A DNA stretch of 44,235 bases from an uncultured Erysipelotrichaceae bacterium (lineage in GTDB: Bacteria > Bacillota_I > Bacilli_A > Erysipelotrichales > Erysipelotrichaceae), in the NCBI GenBank assembly GCA_947385085.1, contig CANDJN010000016.1, forward strand, positions 1 through 44,235, given 5' to 3'. Both the position numbers and the translations under genes were made by a program. The notes beneath the pieces are model-generated. The model was not told the DNA's origin. It ran no database searches and worked only from the letters and a program-made list of their open reading frames with translations. Positions 1 through 8,885 of the stretch are shown here, in pieces. Positions within the stretch are counted from its first letter, which is position 1, and every line of letters starts with the position of its first letter.

Positions 1-2
1 AA

Positions 3-2192
3 CAGGAAAAAGAAGAATACATTCAGACATTATATGATGACATTCAAGGAATCATTGTTGTGAATGACATCGTAAACTGCCAGAAAATGTCGGATGGATC
101 GGGGGAACAGATGGCAAAACAACTCATGCAGGATCATGAGGGGGTATTTGAAAAATATCATCGCAGCTTTCAATCCGGTGACTATTTAAAATACACGGAT
201 TCTCTGGCTAAAGAAACGGCATTTATCAATGAAATCTATGAGGAAGCACAGAAGGTGTTTCATTATTCATCCTATAAAAAAGAGATTGAAGCGAAAAAAG
301 CGGTGTTGAATCAAGTCGCCATTTTTTCAAAAGATGATCAGACATTTTCCGGCAGAAATATCATCAAAGAAGCAGCGGATTATGCCAAAATCAATCCTGA
401 TTCACTCATATTTTTTCCCGCTAAAGGAATCATGGGCACAACCCAAAATACGATCACGGATGTGCTGATGATGCTTATCGTTATTTTGTTTTCCTGTCAT
501 TTGGTTTTCGATGAAAAAGAAAAGCGACTCTTTTACGTGACAAAAGCGACGCAATACGGCGGAAGATCGTATATCGGTGCCAAGGTGATTGCGCTGTGGA
601 TTCATTGTGCAGCGACTTCCTTGTGTTTCACCTTGTCGAATTGCTTGTTTTATTTTATGACAAGCGGGGTCGCAAGCTTGTTTAGCGACATACAGTCATT
701 GGCTCCGTTTGTGGAAAGCACACTGCCGATCACCGTGCTTGCTTATCTCCTGTTTTCCTTATTCATAAAAGCGATTGTCATGTTTGTCATTGGCCTGATT
801 GTTGTCTATGTTTCCCTGAAAGCCAAGCATACGTTTACACCGTATTTGATGATCGGCGGCATTATATGGGTTCAGGCGCTTGGTTATATGATGATACCGG
901 CACAATCCAATTTTAATTGGTTGAAATACATGAATCTGTTTGGCTTTTTAAATAGTCATGATTTATTGGGCTCCTATTTGAATATGAATTTTATGGGCTA
1001 TCCCGTTTCGCGCTTATCGTTTTCCATTTTAATACTGGGAATATTTGTCATGAGTAGAATCCTATGTTCGCTCTATGCTTTTCAACATATGAAGAATTTT
1101 GAAATTTCAAGAATGAAGCCGATAAGATTTTTCCAATGGAAGCCGCATTCCCATTTGCTTTATCATGAATTATACAAAATGATGATTACCAATAAGGCGC
1201 TTGTGGTTCTGATCGTGTTCGTGTTTTTTATGGGATATTGGCATTGTAACCAAAAGGTTTCGTTGTCTTCCAATGAATACTATTATCAGAATATGATGAT
1301 GGAGCTGGAAGGGGAGCTGACACCGGCAAAGGAGACAGTCATCCAGCAGGAAAAAAAACGTTTTGATTCCGCATTTGCGCAAATGAAACAAATTGATGCG
1401 ATGCAGGAAGAAGGCAAAATGGATGAAAAGACAGCGGAAGCAATGAAAATGAATTTATATAGCGAAACATATTTTTATCCATCCTTTATGAGAATATACG
1501 ATCAATATCAGTATGTGAAGGCGCATGAGGGTACGTTTGTTTATGAAACGGGTTATGCCTTGTTAAGCGGTATTTACGACAACAATAAGATCATGGATTA
1601 TATTCTCATCGCTGTATGCGCCGTTTTAATGTTTCATTCCATGTTCGCATGGGAATATCAAAATAAGTCATGGCAGCTTCTCTCTGCGACACAAAAAGGG
1701 AAAAGCGCGATCACGAAAAATAAGCTTTTGATTACGGCAATCAGTATCGGCATCGTCAGTATCACTTCTTTTGTCATGAAGTATGTTGCATTGATTCAGA
1801 CCTGTCCGATGGATCAGATGCTGGCATCGACAAGCAGCTTGCCCTTTTTTCAAGCAAATGCCATTGATGTGCCGATAATCATATGGCTGCTTAGTATGGT
1901 ATTTATAGAATTGTTGGTGAGCTTTGCGATTGCGATCATCGTTCTTGTCCTTTCTGAACGATTGAAGCAGCAATTGAATACGATATTTTGCGCCGGTTTC
2001 GTGCTAGTCATTCCTTTGATATTGTACGCCATGGGGCTTTCTTCCTTTCAATGGCTGTCTTTTTTCCCGCTTTTCAATCAGACAGTGGAGTTTGCCTTAA
2101 CACAATCTTATTTATGGGGATCTTTCTATATCGCTTTGGCGGCGGCAGTCATTGTGACCGGAATGCGATATTTATTGAGAGAGGGACGATGA
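3..2192 (+). CDS. ABC-2-type transporter permease, 5' end outside window
   Basis: The reading frame is already open at the window edge. The first usable start inside the window is a GTG at 60 with no ribosome binding site, so the gene almost certainly begins upstream and is partial here. What is visible is about 730 residues: a charged, probably extracytoplasmic segment, then six or so hydrophobic helices (roughly residues 130-350 counted from the GTG), one helix near 375-395, a second hydrophilic loop rich in E/K/M (about 395-510), and a final block of helices to the C-terminus. This duplicated loop-plus-helices plan is typical of large permeases of ABC-2-type exporters, such as peptide or lantibiotic self-protection systems. 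No ATPase gene is visible; it may lie upstream. The substrate cannot be named. The C-terminus is complete, with a TGA at 2190. Confidence 0.65.
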   Translation, partial: QEKEEYIQTLYDDIQGIIVVNDIVNCQKMSDGSGEQMAKQLMQDHEGVFEKYHRSFQSGDYLKYTDSLAKETAFINEIYEEAQKVFHYSSYKKEIEAKKAVLNQVAIFSKDDQTFSGRNIIKEAADYAKINPDSLIFFPAKGIMGTTQNTITDVLMMLIVILFSCHLVFDEKEKRLFYVTKATQYGGRSYIGAKVIALWIHCAATSLCFTLSNCLFYFMTSGVASLFSDIQSLAPFVESTLPITVLAYLLFSLFIKAIVMFVIGLIVVYVSLKAKHTFTPYLMIGGIIWVQALGYMMIPAQSNFNWLKYMNLFGFLNSHDLLGSYLNMNFMGYPVSRLSFSILILGIFVMSRILCSLYAFQHMKNFEISRMKPIRFFQWKPHSHLLYHELYKMMITNKALVVLIVFVFFMGYWHCNQKVSLSSNEYYYQNMMMELEGELTPAKETVIQQEKKRFDSAFAQMKQIDAMQEEGKMDEKTAEAMKMNLYSETYFYPSFMRIYDQYQYVKAHEGTFVYETGYALLSGIYDNNKIMDYILIAVCAVLMFHSMFAWEYQNKSWQLLSATQKGKSAITKNKLLITAISIGIVSITSFVMKYVALIQTCPMDQMLASTSSLPFFQANAIDVPIIIWLLSMVFIELLVSFAIAIIVLVLSERLKQQLNTIFCAGFVLVIPLILYAMGLSSFQWLSFFPLFNQTVEFALTQSYLWGSFYIALAAAVIVTGMRYLLREGR

Positions 2193-2458
2193 ATGAAAGG
2201 CGACAGGTAGAAAGCGGAAGAAATTAATAAACCATCGAAGATTCTAATTGTGCCCATGATACACCTGCGGCTTGGTAGAAAGTGGAATGTTGAATCATTG
2301 TACTCAGCGGATCGTAACAAAAGGTCAAATAAACTGGTAGAAATCGCCTTAGTCAAAGGTTGATTCCTACCTGTTTTATCTTGATGTTAAAAATGAAGCA
2401 TGATAAACCCGATAATATGAACATACTTTAAACAATAAATTCAGTGGTTCTTTTAATT
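2193..2458. other. Intergenic region with three degenerate GGTAGAAA repeats
   Basis: No gene is seen. The motif GGTAGAAA occurs at 2206, 2274 and 2336, the first two followed by G(C/T)GGAA, at intervals of 68 and 62 bases. An inverted copy of the AGGTAG core (CTACCT) lies near 2368. No convincing terminator was found for either convergent flanking gene. Function unknown. Confidence 0.35.
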
Positions 2459-3484
2459 CTATGAGAGTTTTTCTTTCACGATGGGACGCAGGTCATCGGA
2501 AATCTTTAATGCGTCCAAAGCTTTATCCACATCAATATTAAAGGATTCCATTAAATTCTTGATGTTTAAAATTGTGGCATCTGTTTTTCCTTCACAGCGT
2601 CCTTCCGCACGCCCCTCGGCGCGGCCTTTGGTTAAGCCTTCCGCAATGCCTTCGTTTTTAATGCCCTGACTCAAATTGCACATCTCATCGACCTCCTCTG
2701 CGATTTTCCTCGTCATCATTATACCATAATTTTTAGTTAAATGATATTTCTTGTCCGCTGCCGACATCTTCGCTTTGAATAAAATATGTAACAGCTCCAT
2801 AAAGCTATGATCTTCATCATTCACATCATAAATGCTTTCGGGACAGACTATAACAATCGACAGCTTATCATAGTGCTCTTTGGGAAAGTGATATTCTTTC
2901 AATATGCAGTTTTCTTTGATGGTATACACATTGAATATACTCTCCTGTTCTTTTTTGGCATCCATGATGATCCAGATTGAATATACTTTCTTTAGATGTT
3001 TAAAATCAGAATGATCAAAGCCATCTTTGCGATTCTTTTGCCCTGCCACTAACCGACAGTCATAATACACCGCCCGGCTTAATAAGGGGTATTGAAGCTT
3101 TTCGGCGTTTTGTGCTTCCACATTGATAAACAAGCCGACTCTTTCATTTTCTGCGGTATTCGGCAGTTTCGCATCAAATAAAATATCATAGCGGATTTCC
3201 GCACCGCTCACCGAGTGATCTTCTGTGTTCATCCCCTTGATGCATTCATTCGTAGACCCATTCGATAAGCCATCCTCATCCATGGATACGTTCAACAAAG
3301 GGTCATGCTCAATATAAGACGGTATTTCTGATAAGGGAACATCCTGATATTCCGGTACACACGCTTTCATAATATGCGCCAGTATTTGTTTATTGCTTAA
3401 AATTTCCTTACAAACCTCGTCGTAGTTTTTGCTGTTTTTATTCCTGTCAATCGCATCGGCGATTTTTAAATTGGCAACTGCCAT
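2459..3484 (-). CDS. Rpn-like PD-(D/E)XK nuclease family protein
   Basis: A 341-residue protein with the organisation of Rpn/PD-(D/E)XK nuclease-transposase family members. An N-terminal helical region is followed by the nuclease core with RYDILFDAK (acidic residue) and FINVEAQN (the E-x-Q element), then a hydrophobic strand near IVIVCPESIYD. Near the C-terminus is a low-complexity stretch of G-x-x-E-G / GRAEG repeats typical of the family. Proteins of this family cut DNA and have been linked to RecA-independent recombination; many are domesticated or mobile. The start was set at the second of two adjacent ATGs because the AAGGAGG site sits 6 bases before it. A TTG further upstream would place the ribosome binding site inside the coding region. 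It is a lone gene convergent with the permease. Nuclease activity is not proven from sequence. Confidence 0.75.
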   Translation of the reverse strand: MAVANLKIADAIDRNKNSKNYDEVCKEILSNKQILAHIMKACVPEYQDVPLSEIPSYIEHDPLLNVSMDEDGLSNGSTNECIKGMNTEDHSVSGAEIRYDILFDAKLPNTAENERVGLFINVEAQNAEKLQYPLLSRAVYYDCRLVAGQKNRKDGFDHSDFKHLKKVYSIWIIMDAKKEQESIFNVYTIKENCILKEYHFPKEHYDKLSIVIVCPESIYDVNDEDHSFMELLHILFKAKMSAADKKYHLTKNYGIMMTRKIAEEVDEMCNLSQGIKNEGIAEGLTKGRAEGRAEGRCEGKTDATILNIKNLMESFNIDVDKALDALKISDDLRPIVKEKLS

Positions 3485-4015
3485 CATTCTCCTCCTTCCC
3501 AATCTACTGCATTAAAATGTGCCATAACACTATGAATCGTTATCGTAATGGTTTCCTATCATTTCATTTTCACACCTCCTCATGAAGTACATCGCCATCC
3601 CAATCACAAGGGTAACAATCATCCTTCATATTTATATACACGGAAAAAATGTGAATCCCAAAAAATTCTCCAACTTTTTTAAATTATTATTTCGTGTCAT
3701 TTAGAATGCCGCGAAAAAAGCTGTGTTTCGGCGACCCTTCAGTGGTTTTGGTTCTATACCGTTACAGTATCAAGAGACCGGATAGGAAAAACAAGCTCAT
3801 ACTCAAACCGTACCTATGTACTTGCGGAATAGGAACAGTCCCAATCCAAAAGCGATGAAAATGATCGAGTCTGCTCGCTACTTTCTGCGCTCTTTGATAT
3901 AATAAGATAGGAAAAAGCAACGAAAAAATCTCAGCACTGCTTTCCCATGATTCCGTTGGAGATCGGTATCATGGCTTACATCAGTACGTTTCATCATGCG
4001 AATGGAGGTTGGATT
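3485..4015. other. Intergenic region, 531 bases, mostly without recognisable content
   Basis: It separates the divergent nuclease gene and nagA. I see no gene. On the minus strand a good ribosome binding site (3573-3580) precedes an ATG at 3567 that hits a stop after two codons. On the plus strand a TATAAT at 3898-3903 could be the -10 of the nagA promoter, but no good -35 lies 16-18 bases upstream. Confidence 0.4.
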
Positions 4016-5176
4016 ATGCGTATATTGATAAAAGATGTTAAGATTTACAACGGATGTGAACAAGGATTCTACGGCGGTATGATGATCGCAGACGGTAAAA
4101 TTGAGCGGGTATTAAAAGCTGCGGAGCTTGCGGCGGTGAATACTGAAAATGTGCAGGTGATCTCAGGGGAAGGGAAGAACCTGTTTCCCGGTTTGATGGA
4201 TATTCATATTCATGGCAGCTACGGCTATGATTTCATCCGTGATCCGCAAACAGCGATCGATTATGTCGCAAAGGGCTTAGTGCAGGAAGGAACAACATCA
4301 TTTTTAGCATCATTGACCGTGGTTTCTCATCAGGAGCTCTGTTCCTTGCTGGATGGTTACGCTCATGTGAATCAGCCTGCCGACAGTGCGCATTTTCTAG
4401 GCGTTCACAGTGAAGGCCCCTATCTGTCCAAAGATTATAAAGCGCTGATGGATGAGCGATATTTGCGTGATCCCTCCATAACAGAATGCGCTGAAATGCA
4501 GGAAGCGGCAAACGGACGGCTCAAGGTGATGACGATTGCGCCGGAAAAGAATCATACGAAAGAACTCATCGCAGCGTTTCCCGATATCACCTTTATGATC
4601 GGACATACTGCCGCAACTTGTGAGGAAGCGCTGAACGCTGTGGCTCATGGCGCAAAAGGTTTCACCCATCTCTATAACGCGATGAGTCAGCACACGCATC
4701 GTTCGCCGGGCTGTGTCACCGCCGCCTTTTTGGCCGATCATGCCTATTGTGAATTGATTGCGGACGGCTTTCATGTGGATCCCTATGTACTTCAGGCCAC
4801 ATGGAAAATTCTTGGTGTCAAGCGCATCATTCTGATTACCGATGCGATGCTGGCGAAAGGAATGGCAGACGGTGACTATGTGTTTGCCAATGCTCAGTGC
4901 CGTAAACGCGGCAATACCGTTCAGGTAAAAAGCACCGGAAGAATTTCCGGCAGCGCCATTACGATGCTGGATGCCATAAGAAATATGCGGAAATACTGTA
5001 ACTGCACATTGGAAGAATTGGTTCAAATGGCGTGTGTCAATCCCGCTGTGATTGCCGGTGTGGAAAATACAAAAGGAACGCTGGAAACAGGAAAAGATGC
5101 GGATTTTATCTTGTTAGATGATGATTTACAGCTAATCAGTACGTTTGTGATGGGGAAAGAAGTGTATCATCATTGA
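4016..5176 (+). CDS. nagA: N-acetylglucosamine-6-phosphate deacetylase
   Basis: A cytoplasmic amidohydrolase that removes acetate from N-acetylglucosamine-6-phosphate to give glucosamine-6-phosphate and acetate, used in amino-sugar catabolism and cell-wall recycling. At 386 residues it has the usual family length. Family signatures are visible in order: PGLMDIHIHG (H64, H66), GVHSEGPYLS (metal ligand E134), MIGHTAAT (H197), FTHLYNAMSQ (H218) and LITDAMLAKG (catalytic D276). The ATG at 4016 was chosen because GGAGG lies 7 bases upstream; an in-frame ATG at 3947 has no such site and would add an atypical 23-residue tail. nagB is not next to it, so the deaminase must be elsewhere. The next gene, an AraC-type regulator, begins about 30 bases downstream and may be cotranscribed. 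Confidence 0.95.
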   Translation: MRILIKDVKIYNGCEQGFYGGMMIADGKIERVLKAAELAAVNTENVQVISGEGKNLFPGLMDIHIHGSYGYDFIRDPQTAIDYVAKGLVQEGTTSFLASLTVVSHQELCSLLDGYAHVNQPADSAHFLGVHSEGPYLSKDYKALMDERYLRDPSITECAEMQEAANGRLKVMTIAPEKNHTKELIAAFPDITFMIGHTAATCEEALNAVAHGAKGFTHLYNAMSQHTHRSPGCVTAAFLADHAYCELIADGFHVDPYVLQATWKILGVKRIILITDAMLAKGMADGDYVFANAQCRKRGNTVQVKSTGRISGSAITMLDAIRNMRKYCNCTLEELVQMACVNPAVIAGVENTKGTLETGKDADFILLDDDLQLISTFVMGKEVYHH

Positions 5177-5206
5177 TCGTCGAAGGCGACTCAGGAGGTA
5201 TTGGCA

Positions 5207-5980
5207 ATGTATGAACCCAAACAAATTCCTTATCTGTTAAATTCTGCATTTCAGGAACACATACAATATCGCGAATATCATTTTCAAGAATTGAATGACT
5301 GGTGTATGTGCATATGGGAAATGAAATCCAAGCGGGAATGTAAACAAGCGATTTATAATGAAATCTTGCCGGATGCCTGCATTGATATCGTCATTGACTT
5401 TCAATCCCGAACCATTTGTTTCTCCGGGTTCAGTAAGGAAACAGAACATTTTGTCCTATCGGGAAAAGTTGATTATCTGGGAGTGCGGATGAAACCGGGC
5501 GCTCTCTATGCGCTTTTTCATGTGGAAGCGGATCAAGTGATGGATCGTATGATTCCGTTTACGGAAATTGAAACGGCAGTGAATCCTGAGCTATTTTTTC
5601 AGTGTGAGGAAGCACAGCGCATTTCCGTGCTGAAAAATTATCTGAGTGAAAAATGCGCTTCTGTTGCGGATCATCCGATGATTCATGTGGCGGATCGGCT
5701 ATATGAGCATCCAAACGATCAAACAGTCAGTGCCATTGCGGCGGAATTCGGCTACCATCAGCGCCAGCTCGTGCGCATCTTCAAACGGTGGTACGGCATT
5801 TCTCCCAAGGTGCTGTTAAATATTTTGCGGCTGCATTTCAGCTTGGAAATGATGTTAACGGAAAATAAAAAGCTCAGTGATATTGCGGCGATCTGCGGCT
5901 TTTATGATCAATCCCACTTCATTAAGGAAATCAAGCGTTATACGGGAATATCGCCGTTACAGCTATGGGAACAGTCGTAG
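5207..5980 (+). CDS. AraC-family transcriptional regulator
   Basis: A 257-residue DNA-binding protein. Residues about 1-150 form the sensor-like N-domain found in AraC regulators of the DUF6597 type (LPDACIDIVIDF, then VDYLGVRMKPGALYAL). The C-terminal 100 residues carry the two helix-turn-helix units, VSAIAAEFGYHQRQLVRIFK and LSDIAAICGFYDQSHFIKE, followed by the conserved YTGISPLQ. The ATG at 5207 sits 8 bases after AGGAGG; a TTG at 5201 is too close to it. The ligand is not evident. Such regulators often act on the adjacent small genes, here the glyoxalase-fold gene, but this is an inference from position. Confidence 0.88.
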   Translation: MYEPKQIPYLLNSAFQEHIQYREYHFQELNDWCMCIWEMKSKRECKQAIYNEILPDACIDIVIDFQSRTICFSGFSKETEHFVLSGKVDYLGVRMKPGALYALFHVEADQVMDRMIPFTEIETAVNPELFFQCEEAQRISVLKNYLSEKCASVADHPMIHVADRLYEHPNDQTVSAIAAEFGYHQRQLVRIFKRWYGISPKVLLNILRLHFSLEMMLTENKKLSDIAAICGFYDQSHFIKEIKRYTGISPLQLWEQS

Positions 5981-6049
5981 CGTCTGTCGTATTTTTACAA
6001 TACAAAATCGTTAACCCTCCGTATAATGCTGCTTGGAGGTGTAAAGCGT

Positions 6050-6430
6050 ATGTATCAAACAATTACAACTAATATTATGGTAAACGATGTAAAAGAAACT
6101 GTGGATTTTTATCATGAGGTGCTGGAATTTGAAGTGGTATGCAGTGTTCCCGGCAGCGATGAAGCATTACAATTTGCGATTTTACAAAAGGATCAGATTT
6201 CCTTGATGGTGCAGTCCAAGAAATCTCTGATTGAGGAATATGAGAGCTTGGCAACGGATCATATTCATACTTGTTTTACGTTGTTTATTACCGTGGATGA
6301 CGTCAAAGAAGAGTACGAGCAGCTGCGCCGTAAAGCAACCCTGGCAAAGGAACTCCATGAAACCTTTTACGGCAAACAGGAATTTGCCGTCTTTGACAAT
6401 AACGGCAATATCTTAACCATATCGTGTTAA
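6050..6430 (+). CDS. VOC (glyoxalase/bleomycin-resistance fold) family protein
   Basis: A 126-residue protein with the vicinal-oxygen-chelate fold signature: an N-terminal strand NIMVNDVKETVDFYHEVLEF, a middle region with LMVQSKKSL, the second half starting at TLFITVDDVKEEYEQL, and the closing FAVFDNNGNILTI. This double beta-alpha-beta-beta-beta plan is shared by glyoxalase I, fosfomycin and bleomycin resistance proteins and dioxygenases; the substrate cannot be deduced. GGAGGTG lies about 9 bases before the chosen ATG; an in-frame ATG at 6026 precedes the ribosome binding site and overlaps a TATAAT at 6022-6027 that may be the promoter -10. It follows the AraC regulator by 69 bases. Confidence 0.8.
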   Translation: MYQTITTNIMVNDVKETVDFYHEVLEFEVVCSVPGSDEALQFAILQKDQISLMVQSKKSLIEEYESLATDHIHTCFTLFITVDDVKEEYEQLRRKATLAKELHETFYGKQEFAVFDNNGNILTISC

Positions 6431-6457
6431 TACCGTAAATGGATCGGGTGTGACAAT

Positions 6458-6784
6458 ATGAAAACCACAACGGAATATAAGGATTATATTTTAGAACAGC
6501 TTGCGTTCTTGGGCAATGTGACGTGTAGGCCGATGATGGGAGAATATTTACTGTATTATGATGGGATTTTATTCGGTGGAATATATAACAATCGTTTATT
6601 GGTGAAAATCGTTGCGCATAACCAAAAATATCAAATGCCGAAAGCGATTCCCTATCCCGGCGCCAAAGCGATGTATTTGGTGGAAGCGGTGGATCAAAGA
6701 GAGCTGTTAGCGGAAATTGTGAGCGAAACGTGTAAAGATTTGCCGCTAAAGAAAACAGGAAATAAGAAAAGAATCAAGCAGTGA
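6458..6784 (+). CDS. TfoX/Sxy N-terminal domain family protein
   Basis: A 108-residue protein consisting only of a TfoX N-terminal domain: an initial helix, the motif RPMMGEYLLYYDGILFGGI, the LLVKIV strand, and MPKAIPYPGAKAMYLVE. A basic tail (KKTGNKKRIKQ) ends the protein. In gamma-proteobacteria TfoX/Sxy controls competence, but in Firmicutes stand-alone N-domains like this have no established role, so no competence function is claimed. It is 27 bases downstream of the VOC gene with a weak GGGTGTG-type ribosome binding site, and is followed at once by a hairpin terminator. Confidence 0.8.
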   Translation: MKTTTEYKDYILEQLAFLGNVTCRPMMGEYLLYYDGILFGGIYNNRLLVKIVAHNQKYQMPKAIPYPGAKAMYLVEAVDQRELLAEIVSETCKDLPLKKTGNKKRIKQ

Positions 6785-6791
6785 TAAAAAA

Positions 6792-6822
6792 AAGCAAGCA
6801 TCCGTTACGGAGGCTTGTTTTA
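6792..6822. terminator. Bidirectional intrinsic terminator
   Basis: A stem of about 13 pairs (two mismatches) with loop TTA and core GCAAGC-TCCG / CGGA-GCTTG. It is followed by TTTT on the plus strand and preceded by a run of eight A (a U-run on the minus strand). It can end both the TfoX-domain transcript and the convergent antiporter transcript. Confidence 0.8.
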
Positions 6823-6915
6823 AAATGGGGCTGCGATCTTAAAACCATAATCATTTTCTTGATCGGCTGCGCTGACACATCACCTTGCTATTCCGGGGTC
6901 ATAGAACCGTTTTTA

Positions 6916-8133
6916 TCATTCTTTGATTTCTTTCGCCCATTTGAACGCAAATTTGGCGATCACAACAGCGATGATTTCATTGATGATCGCCGCCGCTACG
7001 ATGGTTCCGGATACCACCGCCGCAAGCGAAGGATCCAGCGGTGTCAACGTCGTAACCGCAATGCCGGTAAATACGAGCGATACGCCCGAATGCGGCAATA
7101 GGGTAAAGCCAAGATATTTCGTGACGACGGGTTCCGCCTTTGTGATTTTCCCGCCGCAATACGCTCCGCCGATTTTTCCGACTGCCCGTGAAACGATGTA
7201 TACTGCGGTGAAAAGACCGGCGCCCGCAATCAGACGATAATCCAGCGGCATACCGAGATTCACGATGACGATAACGAGTGATAGGTTAAGCAAAGGATCG
7301 TAATATTTCAAAGCTTCCTGTAAATCCGCTTCACTCACCAGATTGGCAACCGCTGCACTGAAAGCCATGCCGATTAAAAGGTAATTCAGGCTAAATGCAT
7401 GATAGACATAGAAATCAACGCATAAACCCAGTGCGGTAGACAATAAAAGGAAACCGATCAACAGCGCAAATCTGATGACGGTGCTTTTCGCTTTTTTCAT
7501 CAGCCATGCCGCTCCCACACCGGTGAAGATACCGATCAGAAACGGCAGACAAATCATGCCGACAATGGAAAGCCATGAGGACTGTGCACCGCTCACCGCA
7601 CTGCTCACAATGGAAATCACCGTAAAGAAGACGATGACGCCGATGACATCATCAATCGCCGCCAGCGGGATGAGCGTTTTGGTTACCGGCCCATCGGTAC
7701 GGTACTCGTTGACTATCGACAAAGCGGGAGCCGGAGCTGTCGCAAGGGCAATTCCGCCAAAAACAAACGATAACCAAACCGGAATATCGGTTAAAAGGAA
7801 GACGACAGAAAATACGAGCGATACCACCAAAAAAGTCCCGATGGACTGCACAAAGGTAATACCGATGATCTGCTTTCCCGATTCAGCCAGTTTTTTCAAT
7901 ACAATTTCCCGGCCGATCATCACCCCGGCAAAGCATTCAAAAAATTTGATTAACACTTTATAACCAACCGCATCCATCATCTCCAATGTGACAACACCGG
8001 CAAGATACGGACCGAATACGATTCCGGCAATCAGCCATCCAAGAATCGCAGGAAGCTTGATTTTCGCAACGAGCTTTCCGCAAATCAATGCCGTGCAGAG
8101 AATTGCGCAAAGCCGTAAAAGCAAAATTATCAT
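6916..8133 (-). CDS. Cation:proton antiporter, CPA2-like
   Basis: A 405-residue integral membrane protein of about 12 helices with almost no soluble tail, so it lacks the RCK/TrkA nucleotide-binding domain found on KefB/KefC. The N-terminal LPAILGWLIAGIVFGPYLAG and the ALATAPAPALSIV segment are typical of sodium/hydrogen exchangers. The adjacent acidic pair in LAAIDDVIGVI (D161, D162) matches the ion-binding DD motif of electrogenic CPA2/NhaA-type antiporters. It probably exchanges Na+ or K+ for H+ across the cytoplasmic membrane. Its ATG overlaps the stop of the upstream TetR gene (ATGA), so the two are translationally coupled and share one promoter and operator. Confidence 0.88.
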   Translation of the reverse strand: MIILLLRLCAILCTALICGKLVAKIKLPAILGWLIAGIVFGPYLAGVVTLEMMDAVGYKVLIKFFECFAGVMIGREIVLKKLAESGKQIIGITFVQSIGTFLVVSLVFSVVFLLTDIPVWLSFVFGGIALATAPAPALSIVNEYRTDGPVTKTLIPLAAIDDVIGVIVFFTVISIVSSAVSGAQSSWLSIVGMICLPFLIGIFTGVGAAWLMKKAKSTVIRFALLIGFLLLSTALGLCVDFYVYHAFSLNYLLIGMAFSAAVANLVSEADLQEALKYYDPLLNLSLVIVIVNLGMPLDYRLIAGAGLFTAVYIVSRAVGKIGGAYCGGKITKAEPVVTKYLGFTLLPHSGVSLVFTGIAVTTLTPLDPSLAAVVSGTIVAAAIINEIIAVVIAKFAFKWAKEIKE

Positions 8134-8618
8134 AATAACATCACCAATCTTTCTATGACGGCGTCGGGATCATCCTGCAGATCATAAAGCTTTTCAAATG
8201 CTCCGCTGATGATGATTTCCAGCGCCTGCTTCGTTTTTTCAGATTCCGCATGATAAAGCGCATCGGAAATGATTGCCCAAAGCGCGGCATTCTGTTGTTT
8301 GGCATAGGACAGCACCACTTCGTTCAGCTGATATTTGTTAAAAATTTCGCTGCGAATCATTTTCATGGATTCATAATACAAGTGCAGTAATTTTGAATTG
8401 CGGTCTTTTTCATGTGCATTCAGTATCGCCTGTACTTGTTTGCCGGCATCCAAATAATAGCGCTCATATATCGCCAAGGCCAGCTGTTCTTTATTCGGAA
8501 AATATTTATAAATCGTTTTCTTTGAAATTTTTAATTTCTTCGCTAACGAATCAACCGAAAATTTTAATCCTTCGCATTGTAGGCTTAGTATTGACGCATA
8601 AATAATTTGATCTCTCAT
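8130..8618 (-). CDS. TetR-family repressor, probably of its own antiporter operon
   Basis: A 162-residue regulator. The N-terminal helix-turn-helix is clear: FSVDSLAKKLKISKKTIYKYFPNKEQL (residues about 20-46), the TetR recognition-helix pattern. The remaining helices form the ligand/dimer domain. Two upstream in-frame ATGs exist, but the promoter -10 covers the nearer one (8651), placing it before the predicted transcription start. The ATG at 8618 is therefore the only reasonable choice, although the AAAGGA ribosome binding site is about 13 bases away. A 12-base perfect inverted repeat overlaps both the -10 and this start codon, the expected arrangement for autorepression. The signal that relieves repression is unknown; pH, sodium or a toxic cation would fit the antiporter. 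Confidence 0.88.
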   Translation of the reverse strand: MRDQIIYASILSLQCEGLKFSVDSLAKKLKISKKTIYKYFPNKEQLALAIYERYYLDAGKQVQAILNAHEKDRNSKLLHLYYESMKMIRSEIFNKYQLNEVVLSYAKQQNAALWAIISDALYHAESEKTKQALEIIISGAFEKLYDLQDDPDAVIERLVMLL

Positions 8619-8654
8619 AATGGAAACGAATCCTTTCAAAAACGTTTCCATTAT
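8617..8654 (-). promoter_or_regulatory. Palindromic TetR-type operator
   Basis: Perfect 12-base inverted repeat ATAATGGAAACG (8617-8628) and CGTTTCCATTAT (8643-8654) with a 14-base spacer. One arm covers the -10 box and the other the start codon of the TetR gene. The predicted transcript starts inside the spacer-proximal arm, so this is a DNA site, not an RNA hairpin. Confidence 0.8.
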
Positions 8655-8678
8655 ACCAATATGCACGATAAAGGTCAA
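8650..8678 (-). promoter_or_regulatory. Promoter of the tetR-antiporter operon
   Basis: On the minus strand a -35 TTGACC (8678-8673) and -10 TATAAT (8655-8650) are separated by exactly 17 bases. Transcription should start near 8643. The -10 overlaps one arm of the inverted-repeat operator. Confidence 0.8.
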
Positions 8679-8842
8679 TGGTGCCGATCGATATTTTTGC
8701 ATTTTATGCATTAAACTATGCGCTCAAAAATGTAGGAAGAAAAGAACGCAAGTGCTTGTCGGTGTTCAATGGCAAATGATCGCTGGGTACATCATCGCTT
8801 CATCAATGAATTTGCATCAAACGCGCAGCGAAAATTGTCGAA

Positions 8843-8874
8843 CCATAAAGAAAGGGCAGAGAATTCTCTCTGCC
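8843..8874 (-). terminator. Terminator of the femX-like gene
   Basis: Perfect 8-base stem GGCAGAGA / TCTCTGCC around a 4-base loop (8855-8874), followed on the minus strand by the T-rich CTTTCTTTATGG. It lies 11 bases after the stop of the FemX-like gene. Confidence 0.7.
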
Positions 8875-8885
8875 GCTTACTTTTA

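Noticed and set aside
3559..3580. Ribosome binding site plus ATG at 3567 on the minus strand
   Set aside because: The frame stops after two codons (Met-Lys-stop), so it is a relic or chance.
8651..8711. Upstream starts for the TetR gene (8651 and 8711)
   Set aside because: The promoter -10 box lies on the 8651 codon and the predicted transcript begins downstream of it, so both starts would be outside the RNA.
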